DNA from: Macellibacteroides fermentans
Lineage (GTDB): Bacteria; Bacteroidota; Bacteroidia; Bacteroidales; Tannerellaceae
Length of the DNA: 64,000 nt
Direction of reading: 5' to 3'
NCBI RefSeq assembly: GCF_013409575.1
Contig: NZ_JACCCY010000003.1
Span: forward strand, 705,001 to 769,000
The translations under genes and the position numbers were made by a program. The notes under the pieces were generated by a model. It did not search any database and was not told where the DNA came from. It saw only the letters and a program-made list of their open reading frames with translations. Position 1 is the first letter of the stretch. The number at the start of each line of letters is the position of its first letter. Positions 17,721 to 27,390 of this stretch are shown here, piece by piece.

Positions 17721-20700
17721 TCAAAAAGAAATTTCAGCTCCAACGGAAAAAGTTTTTCCCATTGGATAACCTCTTGCTGCCGGATCCTCCATTGTTTCTT
17801 CAGGATCAATATAATCCGTATCCAGTTTTGTCCATGTAAACAGATTCTCACCGCTTACATATACTCTTAAGTTGCTGACTTTTAAAGAACTTAGAAGACT
17901 GGAAGGTAATGTATATCCGATTGTCAGGTTACGAAGTTTACAATATGCCAAATCTTGTAAATACATATTATTTGCAACTGAAAGCTCCGAGTTTTGAGCT
18001 GTATAACCTCTCAGGAAAGGGAAGTAGGCATTTGGATTGTCTTCAGACCACATCATTTTTTGAAAATTAGATGGAATAAAAGAATCATATGGTCTTGCAT
18101 ACACATGCCAGAACATTTGTGCTTCGTTGGATGGATACCAGTTTTGTTTACCTATCCCCTGAAATAAGGCTGAGAAATCAAATCCATTCCAACCTGCAGA
18201 CATGTTTAAACCATAAGAATAACGAGGTTGTGTATTTCCTATTACTCTGCGATCCCCCGGATTACTTAATGTATTTTCGCCGGTATCAATAATTCCACTT
18301 CCATCTAAATCAAGAATTTTAATATCTCCTGCCTGTAATTTCTTTAATTCGGCAGTTGGAGCCTGTACTCTTCTTTTATTTATTTTGTCTTGATTAACAA
18401 TTGCTGCCCATGCTTGCGCTTCTTCGGTTGTTTTAAAAAATCCATCATATGTATATCCCCAAATCTCACCAAGCTGCTGACCTTCATAATATGAAGTAAG
18501 AATGCCAGATGGGTTGTCGAATTTAGTGATTTTAGAAGTATAGTCAGATAAAACAGCTGTAAGACTGTAGGAAAAAGGTTTGTTCATTATCTCAAACTTA
18601 TCTTTCCAAGATAAAGATAGTTCCCATCCTTTGGTCCTTAAATCTGCTGCATTTTCTTTTGGTTCGGAAGCTCCAAAAACAGAGGGTAGTACTTTGCCTT
18701 TTGTAAGCATATCTTTCGTGTCTCTAATGTAATAATCCCCAGAAAAAGATAATCTACTATTTAACACATCGATATCCATTCCTAGATTATTTGTAATAGA
18801 TTTTTCCCAAGTAAGATTTTTTGCAACCGGGGCCGGATTATTTACTACGTTCAACTTCGTATTGTCAACCAAATAGCTAATCTGACCTGTAGACATTGAT
18901 GAAATATACGCATAGGTAGAAACATTCTGATTACCTAAAGATCCGTATGAATATCTCACTTTAAAATTGTTAACTCTATCTTTTAACGACTCGAAGAACC
19001 CTTCTTCGCTAATTCTCCATCCTGCTGAAAAGGATGGAAAGAAACCAAACCGGCTATCTTTAGGGAATCTGGATGTTCCATCGTACCTCCCACTAGTTTC
19101 AAATAAATACTTTCCAGAATAGTCATAATTTAATCTGTAGAACACACCTCTCAATGCCCATTCACTTGCCCCTCCAGAAACCAATTCTTCTCCGGTAACA
19201 AAATTAAGGTCATTGAGTGTTTCAGATAATAGCTCCTGACCACTGGTCGAAATTAGTTTGTATCGTTTGTATTCTTGATTAAAACCTCCCATAGCTTTAA
19301 TTGAATGCTTGCCTAGTGATAATTCGTAGTTAGTAAAAGCATTGATAACGTGGTATTTGTTACTACTTACGGCCTCAGTCAGCTTATCAACTTTCAGTTC
19401 TCCTAATGATGAATATTCCATAATACCAGGATACTTTGAATATTTGATTTTTATCTGTCTATACATATTGTCGTGTTGATCCTGGTTATAAGTATAGTTT
19501 GCTGTAACAGATAGGTTCTTTAATATTTTAGCAGTAAATTCAAATGTTGTAGTGAATTCATTATATGCATCCTGTCCTTTCATTTTGCCACTTTCAAGAG
19601 CGTTATGCAGTCCATATCCAATTGGATAAGAATTAATGCCAGTATATCCGGTTAAAGTTCCATCCGGATTTTTAGGTACATAAGCTGCATGATAATGGTA
19701 TATCGGGTTGTTGCTTACATTTCCCGAAACCTCTTTAAAGTTCGTTGGAAGACCGTGCCAATCATATGTAGATTTAAAGAAATGAGTATTATTGCTAAAT
19801 TTTAGCCAAGAAGTAATATCAGACTCAACTTTGGATCTCATATTAAATCTTTGATATTTGTCTGTATTGATATTTAGAACACCGTCTTCTGATGAGTAAG
19901 AACCTGTCACTAAATATTTCATCTTATCATTTGCCCCGGATATACTTACATTATGCTCTTGTTTTGGTCTTGATTTTGAATAGAAATAATTATACCAGTC
20001 AAAATTGGCATAATATCTATACATATCTTCCCCTTTCGCATTTTTACTTATTACAACCCATGGTCTGTCCGGATTCTCAGTCTTATCATTTACTCTAGCT
20101 AATAGCTGTTCATAGTCCTCGTCTGAATATTTGGTTGCTCGATAACCCAAACAATTATACATAGCATCATCATTAATTTTTGCGTTCCAATATCCCGAAG
20201 TGATGAAGTCTGTGTTGGTTGATCGGGTAATCCATCCAAAATTATTTGAATATGAAATCTGAGTTTTGCCGTCTTTTGCACTTTTTGTTGTTACAAGTAT
20301 TACACCAAAAGCAGCTCTTGCCCCATAGATGGCTGATGCTGATGCATCTTTTAATACTGAAACAGATTCTACATCATTAACGTTGATCCTATCCAACGTT
20401 CCGGGAACGCCATCAACTAACACTAATGGAGACCCTCCATTAATTGATGTATTTCCTCGAATGTTTAAAGATCCACTGGTGCCAGGTTTTCCCGAACCAA
20501 ATGTTACATTTAAATTTGGAATAACACCCTGCAAGGCTTGAGTCATTCTTGTAATAGGTCTGTCCTTAAAATCTTCGGCTGTTACTTGGCTTACAGCCCC
20601 TGTCAGGTTGACTTTTTTTTGAGTTCCATAGCCAACAACAACAACTTCATCTAATGTTTTTGTATCTTCAATCAAAATAATGCTCAAAGATTTATTATCA

Positions 20701-21287
20701 GCAACGGGTATTGATTTGTTCAGATAACCTATATAGGAAACTTCTAGTATAGCATTTTGATTTACTTCAAGGGCGAAATTACCATCTATATCCGTAATTG
20801 TCCCATTTTGGATCCCTTTCTCTACAACATTGGCCCCAATTATTGGTTCTCCTTTTTCATCAGTGATAATGCCAGTAATTTTTTTATGCTGGATAACCTG
20901 TGGTATTGCATTGAATGGTTCTTTCATCAAAACAATATTATTTCCTTCCATCGCATATACGATCCCTGTATTCTCAAATATATTTTTTAGAATTTCGGAT
21001 ACAGGTTTATTTTTAGCCTTGATTGCAATATTGCGATTGAGGTTAACTTCTTCTTTATTATAAATAAATAGATAATCAGTCTGCTCCTCTATTTCATTTA
21101 ATAATTGGCGTACATTCATGTTTTTTTCAGCAATCGTTACTTTCACATTTTGAGAATTTGCTTCCGAAGCTAACATGCCCGCAGTAAAAATAAACATCAA
21201 AAGAAAAGTGATTTTCATAATACGAAATATATAGTTGCAATTTGATTTTAATGGGACATAGTATTCCCGATAAAAGATATTTTTCAT
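17721..21287 (-). CDS. SusC/RagA-family TonB-dependent transducer with N-terminal STN domain
   Basis: The protein has 1188 residues in this order: signal peptide (MKITFLLMFIFTAGMLAS), STN domain at about residues 47-125 (VTIAEKNMNVRQLLNEIEE), carboxypeptidase-regulatory-like domain (ITGIITDEKGEPIIGANV), TonB box and plug (LDEVVVVGYGTQKKVNLTGA), and a barrel ending ...FSVGAEISF. The STN domain contacts a FecR anti-sigma factor in the periplasm, so this channel also reports substrate arrival; the matching FecR and sigma genes lie upstream. MKITFLL at 21218 could be the true start; the 23-residue extension is uncertain. Confidence 0.95.
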   Translation of the reverse strand: MKNIFYREYYVPLKSNCNYIFRIMKITFLLMFIFTAGMLASEANSQNVKVTIAEKNMNVRQLLNEIEEQTDYLFIYNKEEVNLNRNIAIKAKNKPVSEILKNIFENTGIVYAMEGNNIVLMKEPFNAIPQVIQHKKITGIITDEKGEPIIGANVVEKGIQNGTITDIDGNFALEVNQNAILEVSYIGYLNKSIPVADNKSLSIILIEDTKTLDEVVVVGYGTQKKVNLTGAVSQVTAEDFKDRPITRMTQALQGVIPNLNVTFGSGKPGTSGSLNIRGNTSINGGSPLVLVDGVPGTLDRINVNDVESVSVLKDASASAIYGARAAFGVILVTTKSAKDGKTQISYSNNFGWITRSTNTDFITSGYWNAKINDDAMYNCLGYRATKYSDEDYEQLLARVNDKTENPDRPWVVISKNAKGEDMYRYYANFDWYNYFYSKSRPKQEHNVSISGANDKMKYLVTGSYSSEDGVLNINTDKYQRFNMRSKVESDITSWLKFSNNTHFFKSTYDWHGLPTNFKEVSGNVSNNPIYHYHAAYVPKNPDGTLTGYTGINSYPIGYGLHNALESGKMKGQDAYNEFTTTFEFTAKILKNLSVTANYTYNQDQHDNMYRQIKIKYSKYPGIMEYSSLGELKVDKLTEAVSSNKYHVINAFTNYELSLGKHSIKAMGGFNQEYKRYKLISTSGQELLSETLNDLNFVTGEELVSGGASEWALRGVFYRLNYDYSGKYLFETSGRYDGTSRFPKDSRFGFFPSFSAGWRISEEGFFESLKDRVNNFKVRYSYGSLGNQNVSTYAYISSMSTGQISYLVDNTKLNVVNNPAPVAKNLTWEKSITNNLGMDIDVLNSRLSFSGDYYIRDTKDMLTKGKVLPSVFGASEPKENAADLRTKGWELSLSWKDKFEIMNKPFSYSLTAVLSDYTSKITKFDNPSGILTSYYEGQQLGEIWGYTYDGFFKTTEEAQAWAAIVNQDKINKRRVQAPTAELKKLQAGDIKILDLDGSGIIDTGENTLSNPGDRRVIGNTQPRYSYGLNMSAGWNGFDFSALFQGIGKQNWYPSNEAQMFWHVYARPYDSFIPSNFQKMMWSEDNPNAYFPFLRGYTAQNSELSVANNMYLQDLAYCKLRNLTIGYTLPSSLLSSLKVSNLRVYVSGENLFTWTKLDTDYIDPEETMEDPAARGYPMGKTFSVGAEISF

Positions 21288-21345
21288 ACTTTTATAGCCT
21301 GTATTAGTTTGTACTTAGATTAATATTTAGTCTGGTATAGACTTT

Positions 21346-21378
21346 AAGCCGGAGAGTGTTCGCAGCATTTTCCGGCTT
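21346..21378. repeat. intercistronic hairpin between fecR and susC
   Basis: Arms AAGCCGGA (21346-21353) / TCCGGCTT (21371-21378) with a 17-nt loop. On the minus strand, the direction of transcription, no U-run follows, so it is not an obvious terminator; it could tune transcript stability between the regulators and the transporter. Confidence 0.45.
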
Positions 21379-21433
21379 TTTCATTACTTGTAATTATTTC
21401 ATAGGCAACGGATTGTTTGTGATTAGTATTATG

Positions 21434-22375
21434 TTAGTAAATTATAATTGTGTTATCTATATCATCTGATTTGAGATAATTAAATTTCGTTTTTATCTGT
21501 AATGTTTTTAGTACATGTTCAACTCCATCGCGAAATCTGAACTTTCCAGAAAACTTATGACTCAGAATAGATTTATTATTTACAATAATCTTTATATCAA
21601 AATACAACTGTAACTTTTCAAGCAATTCTGCAATTGTGTTATCATCAAAACAAATTAGACCTTCACGCCATTGAAAATAATTAAATTGAGATATTGGAAT
21701 CGTTTTTAGATGGCCTTTATCCTTAAATGCAAGTTCATTAGGTTTAAGAGTTCTTTTTTCAGTATGATTTATAGCTTCAATTTCTACAGAACCTTTTAAT
21801 AGAGCTGTCTCAAATAAATCTTTTCCTTTATAGGCCTGAACATTGAATTCGGTCCCTAGAACCTTTATATTATATTGTTCGGTTTTAACAATAAACGGTT
21901 TTTTGGTATTTTCTTTTACGTCAAAATAGCCTTCTCCATCCAAGATTACTTCTCTATTGTTTTCGTCAAATAATGTTGGAAATGTAAGTGAGCTTTTCGC
22001 ATTAAGCCAAACTTTGGTTCCATCAGATAAAATTAATTCAGCTCTTTGGCCGGCGGGTACATTTATTACCTGCGACATTGTTTCCGTACGATTTACCATC
22101 TGACTACCCTTCCAAAAAAAGGTACATACAAATGCAATGATAAATATTGCCGCGATCTTTAATATTTCGATATAAATAGGGCGAATGATCTTTGTTTTCT
22201 TGTTGATGGATGAAAGTAATGATTTGTTTTTATGCCATATACTAATGTCATACAGCTTATGCAATGAAAATAATTCACGCATATTATCAGGAGATTCATC
22301 AAGCCATTCAATAACCTTTTTTTTATCCTCTTCTGAAATATCTCCTTTTATATAGCGCTGTAACAGTTCATTCAT
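21434..22375 (-). CDS. FecR-family anti-sigma factor
   Basis: The protein has 313 residues. A cytoplasmic N-terminal sigma-binding region (ISEEDKKKVIEWLDESPDNM) comes first, then one membrane helix near residues 70-90 (IAAIFIIAFVCTFFW). The periplasmic FecR domain follows (INVPAGQRAELILSDGTKVWLN, then GEGYFDV), and last a C-terminal STN-contacting domain (DNTIAELLEKLQLYFDI). It holds the ECF sigma factor inactive until the STN-type SusC signals. It lies 64 bp after the sigma gene and 146 bp before susC. Confidence 0.93.
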   Translation of the reverse strand: MNELLQRYIKGDISEEDKKKVIEWLDESPDNMRELFSLHKLYDISIWHKNKSLLSSINKKTKIIRPIYIEILKIAAIFIIAFVCTFFWKGSQMVNRTETMSQVINVPAGQRAELILSDGTKVWLNAKSSLTFPTLFDENNREVILDGEGYFDVKENTKKPFIVKTEQYNIKVLGTEFNVQAYKGKDLFETALLKGSVEIEAINHTEKRTLKPNELAFKDKGHLKTIPISQFNYFQWREGLICFDDNTIAELLEKLQLYFDIKIIVNNKSILSHKFSGKFRFRDGVEHVLKTLQIKTKFNYLKSDDIDNTIIIY

Positions 22376-22439
22376 ATCATTGTCTTATTATTCTTATACT
22401 AGAATAACGATTTAAAGATTAAACCCCCTAAAAATTTAA

Positions 22440-22994
22440 TTAAAAATTATACAAATAAAAAGACAAGAGTGGAAGATAGTCTTTAAGCCTAATACGGAGT
22501 TCTTTTATTGATTTCGTTATATGGTACTCCACTCCTTTTGTCGTTAAATTAGTTGCTTCAGCAATCTCTAAGATAGATTTGTTTTCGAAACGACTCATTT
22601 CAAATATTTTACGTGTTAAAGGAGGTAAAGATTCTAATGTTTTTTTTACAATGGCATGAATCTCGTTTGAGTATATTTCTACTGGATCACAGGCTTCTAG
22701 TGTTGATAATCTTATATCCAACTCGCGCTGGTTATATTCAGTAATAGTATCCATGAAATTTATTCTCACTATTTCATGTTTAATATGGTCAAGGGATTTG
22801 TTTTTAAGCATTGTAATCAATAGAGACTCCGAAGCCTCTTTTTCCCCTGAAGATAGTAGAAGCCAATATTTTACTAATGTTTCAGCCACAATATCTTCTG
22901 CTACCATTTTGTCATGTACGTAAGACTTTACAAATAAGAATGACCTAAGGTAACACTGCTCGTAAATATCCTTAAAATCAGGAGTCTTTTTCAT
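22440..22994 (-). CDS. ECF-type RNA polymerase sigma-70 factor
   Basis: The protein has 184 residues. Region 2 is KSYVHDKMVAEDIVAETLVKYW and region 4 is LPPLTRKIFEMSRFENKSILEIAEATNLTTKGVEYHI, the HTH that reads the -35 region. It matches the Bacteroidota ECF group paired with FecR and SusC. It should direct transcription of the downstream SusC/SusD/EEP genes when released by FecR. An IS982-like element with target duplication ends 10 bp before its ATG, so its original promoter is displaced to beyond 24090. Confidence 0.93.
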   Translation of the reverse strand: MKKTPDFKDIYEQCYLRSFLFVKSYVHDKMVAEDIVAETLVKYWLLLSSGEKEASESLLITMLKNKSLDHIKHEIVRINFMDTITEYNQRELDIRLSTLEACDPVEIYSNEIHAIVKKTLESLPPLTRKIFEMSRFENKSILEIAEATNLTTKGVEYHITKSIKELRIRLKDYLPLLSFYLYNF

Positions 22995-23010
22995 ACTAAT
23001 TCTTTATATA

Positions 23011-24090
23011 TGCGAATCAGTAGTTGAAATCACTTGCTGATTCATTTAGTTAAAATGTTGTTATACAGTTTATTATTACATTAAAATATTTCTTAATCTC
23101 CCTGGAAATCAGTATCTTAGAAGAATAAAACCACTCATTTTTCTAATTATGATTCCCAAGGAGAAAGAACTTAAGCTTATAAAAATATATATGTATATCT
23201 GCGATATCTATGAGTCTTCACTGAAATTTTGTTGTCAGAGATTCAGTAATAATGCAACTCCTATCTTCACCGACCAGGAACTGCTTACTGTATACCTGTT
23301 CTGTGGAGCTTATCAACGCTACTTCAGTATCAAAGAGATACATACATTCACTAAAGAATATTTGCTTTCTTGGTTTCCTTGTCTACCTTCTTATCAGACG
23401 TTCAATTATCGATTGAACCTGTTAAGTGAGGCAATTAATGAACTCGTAAAGCATCTCATTACATCGTTTAAACCAGAAGATTGCGACAATATGACATCAC
23501 TGATCGATTCCATGCCAATTGTTACCTGCAAAGGAAAGAATAAAACAGGAAAAGTGGCTACAGAAATTGCAACAAAAGGCTACTGCTCTACCAAAAATAT
23601 GTACTACTTTGGTTTGAAACTCCACACGTTAGCTTTCAGAAGGAAAGGAACTATTCCATTCCCTGAGATGTTGATACTTTCATCTGCGGCAGAGAACGAT
23701 TTGACGGTACTTAAAACAGAAGCAGCAGACAGCCTGACCAATAGAAGTATCTTTGCCGATAAAATCTACTCCGATTTCTCTTTTTGGGGAGAAAAACACA
23801 GGGAAATAGGTCTGGATATGCTAACTCCCGTAAAAGCTATTAAGGCTGAAGAGCCCGTAATTACTCAAAGAGAGAAAGCCCACAGAGACTTATTTTCGAC
23901 GGCTGTTTCTAAAGTCAGACAACCCATAGAGTCTTTCTTCAACTGGTTGAATGAGAAAACAAATATTCAAAGAGCGATGAAGGTCAGATCAACATCTGGA
24001 CTTCTTATACATACGATGGGGAAAATAGCCATCGCATTCATTTATCTAATTGTTTAAAACAAATGAATCAATGTCAAATACTGATTCGCA
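23011..24090 (+). mobile_element. IS982-like insertion sequence, intact (1080 bp)
   Basis: The inverted ends are left TGCGAATCAGTAGTTGA and right (reversed) TGCGAATCAGTATTTGA, with one mismatch in 17. A second shared stretch, TGATTCATTT, lies just inside each end. The 7-bp target duplication TTATATA lies at 23004-23010 and 24091-24097. The element holds one intact transposase. It inserted between the ECF sigma gene and whatever lay upstream. Confidence 0.88.
23149..24057 (+). CDS. IS982-like DDE transposase
   Basis: The protein has 302 residues and no frameshift. LIDSMPIVTCKG contains the first catalytic Asp in the IS982-type DSxPxxxC setting. IFADKIYSDF supplies the second Asp, and RQPIESFFNWL the Glu region near the C-terminus. 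It is the single gene of the element and points away from the neighbouring sigma gene. The same DSMPI and RxxxExxF layout recurs in the broken IS982 transposase at 27693-29999, but the two share little else, so they are different subgroups. Confidence 0.88.
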   Translation: MIPKEKELKLIKIYMYICDIYESSLKFCCQRFSNNATPIFTDQELLTVYLFCGAYQRYFSIKEIHTFTKEYLLSWFPCLPSYQTFNYRLNLLSEAINELVKHLITSFKPEDCDNMTSLIDSMPIVTCKGKNKTGKVATEIATKGYCSTKNMYYFGLKLHTLAFRRKGTIPFPEMLILSSAAENDLTVLKTEAADSLTNRSIFADKIYSDFSFWGEKHREIGLDMLTPVKAIKAEEPVITQREKAHRDLFSTAVSKVRQPIESFFNWLNEKTNIQRAMKVRSTSGLLIHTMGKIAIAFIYLIV

Positions 24091-24260
24091 TTATATATTA
24101 ACCAATAGCAAAACGCTTATTAGCGCCTTACAGATAAAGAAAGATATATATATTCTATGAATAAAATTCAAATATACTAAATTAATAATAACACTGCAGA
24201 TCTTGTAATAAACTATTATTTTTAATCTGTATGGTATGTAGTTAAAGTATTTATTATATA

Positions 24261-25799
24261 TTAGGTACCCCATCCTTCACGGTCCAGGTTGCGGTAATGT
24301 ATGGCCTCCGCCAGATGAGGTGTCTCAATTTTTTCTGTACCGTCCAGGTCGGCTATGGTACGCGAAACTTTCAGGATACGATCATAAGCCCGTGCAGACA
24401 GGTTCAGGCGGGTCATAGCCTGTTTTAATAACTGCATTCCGGCAGCATCGGGTATGGCATATTGATGGAGTTGTTTGGTTTCCATCTGTGCATTGCAGTA
24501 TATCCCAGGATGTGCTTTAAAACGTTCTTCCTGTATCGCCCTGGCTTTTATAACCCTTTCGCGTACATGGGCACTAGGTTCTGAAGGAGTCTGTATTGAT
24601 ATCTTTTCGAAGGGGACGGGCACAATCTCAATCTGTATATCAATGCGATCCAGAAGTGGTCCGGATATCTTGTTCATATACTTTTGTACTGCGCCAGGGG
24701 GACAAAGACAGGGGCGTTCTGGATGGTTGTAATAGCCGCAGGGACAGGGATTCATTGAGGCAACAAGCATAAAACTGGCGGGATAGTTCACAGAGAATTT
24801 TGCTCTCGATATATTGATATACCTGTCTTCCAGCGGTTGCCTCATCACCTCGAGTACGCTTCTATTAAATTCCGGTAGTTCATCCAGAAACAATATTCCA
24901 TTCGTGGCTAAGCTGATTTCGCCCGGCTGCGGATAGGCTCCGCCCCCAACCATGGCTACATGTGAGATGGAATGATGAGGTGAACGGAACGGACGTTGTG
25001 TCATTAGGGAGGTTCCCCCACCAAGTTTTCCTGCAACGGAGTGTATCTTGGTTGTTTCCAGCGACTCATTCAGTGTAAAAGGGGGTAATATGGATGGCAA
25101 GCGCTTTGCCAACATTGACTTGCCGCTTCCGGGAGCACCTATCATGATGGCATTATGTCCGCCGGCAGCCGCTACCTCCAGGGCACGCTTTACGTTTTCC
25201 TGCCCTCTTACATCAGAAAAATCAAACATAAAGGCTTCCTGATGGGCATAAAACTCTTCGCGTGTATTTACTTGAGTTGCTTCCAGAGTACGTTTACCAT
25301 CGATAAACTCAATCACCTCTTTGATGTTTTCTACACCGTAAACAGCCAGATTGTTTACAACAGCCGCTTCCCGCACATTTTGTTTCGGAAGTATAAACCC
25401 CTTGAATCCTTCTTCTCTGGCCTTAATGGCTATGGGTAATACTCCTTTGATAGGCATCAGACTCCCATCGAGGGATAGTTCTCCCATCATCAGATATTGA
25501 TCCAGTCTAGAGCCATCCACCTGTCCGGCTGCTGCCAATATGGCTAAAGCCAACGGTAAATCATATGCGGAACCCTCTTTTCGGATGTCGGCAGGAGCCA
25601 TATTGACTACCACACGGTTTCCGGGGAATTTGTATCCGTTTACCTGAAGAGCGGAGATGATACGTTCGTGACTTTCTCTTACGGCCACATCGGGCAATCC
25701 CACAAGAAAAAAACTTACACCTTTGGTGCAATTTACTTCAATGGTAACAATGGTGGCTGATATACCCTGAACTGCGGCAGCGAATGATTTTACTAGCAT
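24261..25799 (-). CDS. YifB/ComM-family Mg-chelatase-like AAA+ ATPase
   Basis: The protein has 512 residues from MLVKSFAAAVQGI. The N-terminal ChlI-like domain (NCTKGVSFFLVGLPDVAVRES) is followed by the AAA+ core: Walker A MIGAPGSGKSMLAKR and Walker B GILFLDELPEF. The C-terminal domain has CPCGYYNHPERPCLCPP. The ComM branch is a hexameric helicase that aids branch migration during natural transformation. It lies 33 bp after the TlpA-like gene, so it is probably co-transcribed with it. A TTG at 25817 is an alternative, weaker start. Confidence 0.93.
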   Translation of the reverse strand: MLVKSFAAAVQGISATIVTIEVNCTKGVSFFLVGLPDVAVRESHERIISALQVNGYKFPGNRVVVNMAPADIRKEGSAYDLPLALAILAAAGQVDGSRLDQYLMMGELSLDGSLMPIKGVLPIAIKAREEGFKGFILPKQNVREAAVVNNLAVYGVENIKEVIEFIDGKRTLEATQVNTREEFYAHQEAFMFDFSDVRGQENVKRALEVAAAGGHNAIMIGAPGSGKSMLAKRLPSILPPFTLNESLETTKIHSVAGKLGGGTSLMTQRPFRSPHHSISHVAMVGGGAYPQPGEISLATNGILFLDELPEFNRSVLEVMRQPLEDRYINISRAKFSVNYPASFMLVASMNPCPCGYYNHPERPCLCPPGAVQKYMNKISGPLLDRIDIQIEIVPVPFEKISIQTPSEPSAHVRERVIKARAIQEERFKAHPGIYCNAQMETKQLHQYAIPDAAGMQLLKQAMTRLNLSARAYDRILKVSRTIADLDGTEKIETPHLAEAIHYRNLDREGWGT

Positions 25800-25832
25800 T
25801 AGGTTTTGGTTTAACAATTTGGGAGCGAGATT

Positions 25833-26933
25833 CTATTTCTTTAAGATCTGCTCCAGTACTTTTTTAACTTCCAGTCCGTTATCTGTTTTTAATACTATTT
25901 TTCCTTCGTTGTCGATTAAGAAACAACGCGGTAACGCATTAACATTGTATAGTTCCAGCATGCTGGTACCTTGCCCGGCCGAGTCTGTAACCAGATTCCA
26001 CTTAATGGTGTCTGCCTCAAGCACCTTTTTTACAGCAGCCTGATCCGTGTCCAGACTTATCAACAACATATCAACCTTTTCGGCCGGAAATTCACGTTTT
26101 ATCTCATCCAGATACAGATTGTCTGCCTGGCACATTTCACACCATGGGGCCGTGAAACTTAAAAGCAGGTATTTATTCGAAAACGAATCCAGACTTACAG
26201 GTTGGTTATAAATATTTATCAGATCGAATCCGGGGGCCTCAGCACCGATAGCGGTACGCTTAGCTCTTGCTACAAAAGATTTCAACTCTTTAAATAAGAA
26301 AAAATCCTTTAACGATGAATCAAGAAGAGGTATAAATTCTTCCAATAACCGTGTATCGTCTGAATCTCTGAAAAATCGGTACATTAATACAATAGAGGCC
26401 TTTTCGGCTGGATTCTTGCGTATAAAGGATTCTGCCTTTTCCTGTAATTGATGATCAATGTTGATCAGTTTGGTGGTAGTTGTTGATTCGTCTGTCAAAA
26501 GCGAGTCAGACGGTGTATGTAGCTTTTCAATCAACTGCGCCCGTTCTTTTAAAAGAGTTGAATGTCTCTTATAAAAGGCAGACAACTTTTCGTTGGTTTC
26601 TCCTCCCTTTATCTCTATTAATTCGGGTACATTTATATCTCCCGTAAGAATCACTTTCTCGCCGGCTTCCGGATATACGGTCAGCCATACAGATTTATTC
26701 TCGAAATATAGAGTTACACTTAGATAATCGGCTTGCTTTTGCTTTATTTCAAAACGACCGTTTTTCTGACAGGTGATTGTATCGGTTAATTTTTTATCTG
26801 AACCTTCAAATACAGCATAAATTGTCTGATTCTTCAGGTTGGAGAGGTTACCTTCCAGCTGAAAAACAGATTTCTTACCACATGAAACCATACCTAACAG
26901 TGCAAATAGCACTACAACGATTCTATTTATCAT
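25833..26933 (-). CDS. TlpA-like thiol-disulfide oxidoreductase lipoprotein with N-terminal DUF4369-type domain
   Basis: The protein has 366 residues. The signal MINRIVVVLFALLGMVSC has a lipobox Cys. A beta-rich N-terminal domain (FQLEGNLSNLKNQTIYAVFEG) resembles DUF4369, then comes a helical linker and a thioredoxin fold in the last 140 residues with the active site WCEMC in FTAPWCEMCQADN. Such envelope proteins carry out thiol-disulfide exchange in the periplasm. A cis-Pro site is seen near NALPRCF, with an extra Cys. It probably shares a transcript with yifB downstream. Partner proteins unknown. Confidence 0.88.
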   Translation of the reverse strand: MINRIVVVLFALLGMVSCGKKSVFQLEGNLSNLKNQTIYAVFEGSDKKLTDTITCQKNGRFEIKQKQADYLSVTLYFENKSVWLTVYPEAGEKVILTGDINVPELIEIKGGETNEKLSAFYKRHSTLLKERAQLIEKLHTPSDSLLTDESTTTTKLINIDHQLQEKAESFIRKNPAEKASIVLMYRFFRDSDDTRLLEEFIPLLDSSLKDFFLFKELKSFVARAKRTAIGAEAPGFDLINIYNQPVSLDSFSNKYLLLSFTAPWCEMCQADNLYLDEIKREFPAEKVDMLLISLDTDQAAVKKVLEADTIKWNLVTDSAGQGTSMLELYNVNALPRCFLIDNEGKIVLKTDNGLEVKKVLEQILKK

Positions 26934-27082
26934 CTTTAGCTGTTCAAATTCACATAAATTCTTTGGGGTAAAGATATGAAAATAAATAAAATAAAACTAT
27001 AAATATGCTAATTTTAATAGAGTCGTTTCCAAACAGTTGTGTTGAATCTGCAAATAATACAGGCAGAGCTAAAGAAAAAACA

Positions 27083-27175
27083 AAAGAAAAAGGGATGCCT
27101 TTTGGGCATCCCTTATATGTAATGTTTTGATTAAAAGAACAACCTTTAAGATTAATTGCTTATCTTTTGTTATTC
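27083..27175 (-). ncRNA. candidate small RNA, array copy 1
   Basis: The -7 box TATATTTG lies at 27181-27188 (minus). The predicted RNA starts near 27175, folds AGAAUAAC against GGUUGUUCU, contains CAAAACATTAC, and ends in a terminator with the 10-bp stem AAGGGATGCC/GGCATCCCTT (27091-27100, 27106-27115) followed by Us. Compared with copies 2-4 it carries a G-C pair in place of A-U in the terminator and a U-G pair in place of C-G in the first stem. No open frame is seen. Function unknown. Confidence 0.6.
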
Positions 27176-27390
27176 TGATGCAAATATAAAAACAATAATT
27201 CGATTATCTGCAATGATTTCCGACAAAAACAACTCATGTGTTATACAACATATAGGTCTGTCCATTTTATTGTTCTTTTAATTATTGATTGTTGTTGTTT
27301 TATGGTTAAACATATTAATTAGCAAAATTAAAGAATGGAATTGATATCCTAGAATCATAGTTGTATTCTATTTTAGCATTAGAAGGGGAA

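Noticed and set aside
24091-24273. 60-codon minus-strand open frame next to the first IS
   Set aside because: Low-complexity AT-rich sequence rich in Ile/Tyr; it overlaps the yifB end and has no ribosome site or motif.
25800-25817. TTG start for YifB
   Set aside because: An ATG six codons later matches the conserved family N-terminus and is the more usual start codon.
27095-27115. GATGCC hairpins read as rightward terminators
   Set aside because: The long U-run exists only on the minus strand, and the minus strand also carries the -7 box, so the leftward reading is better.
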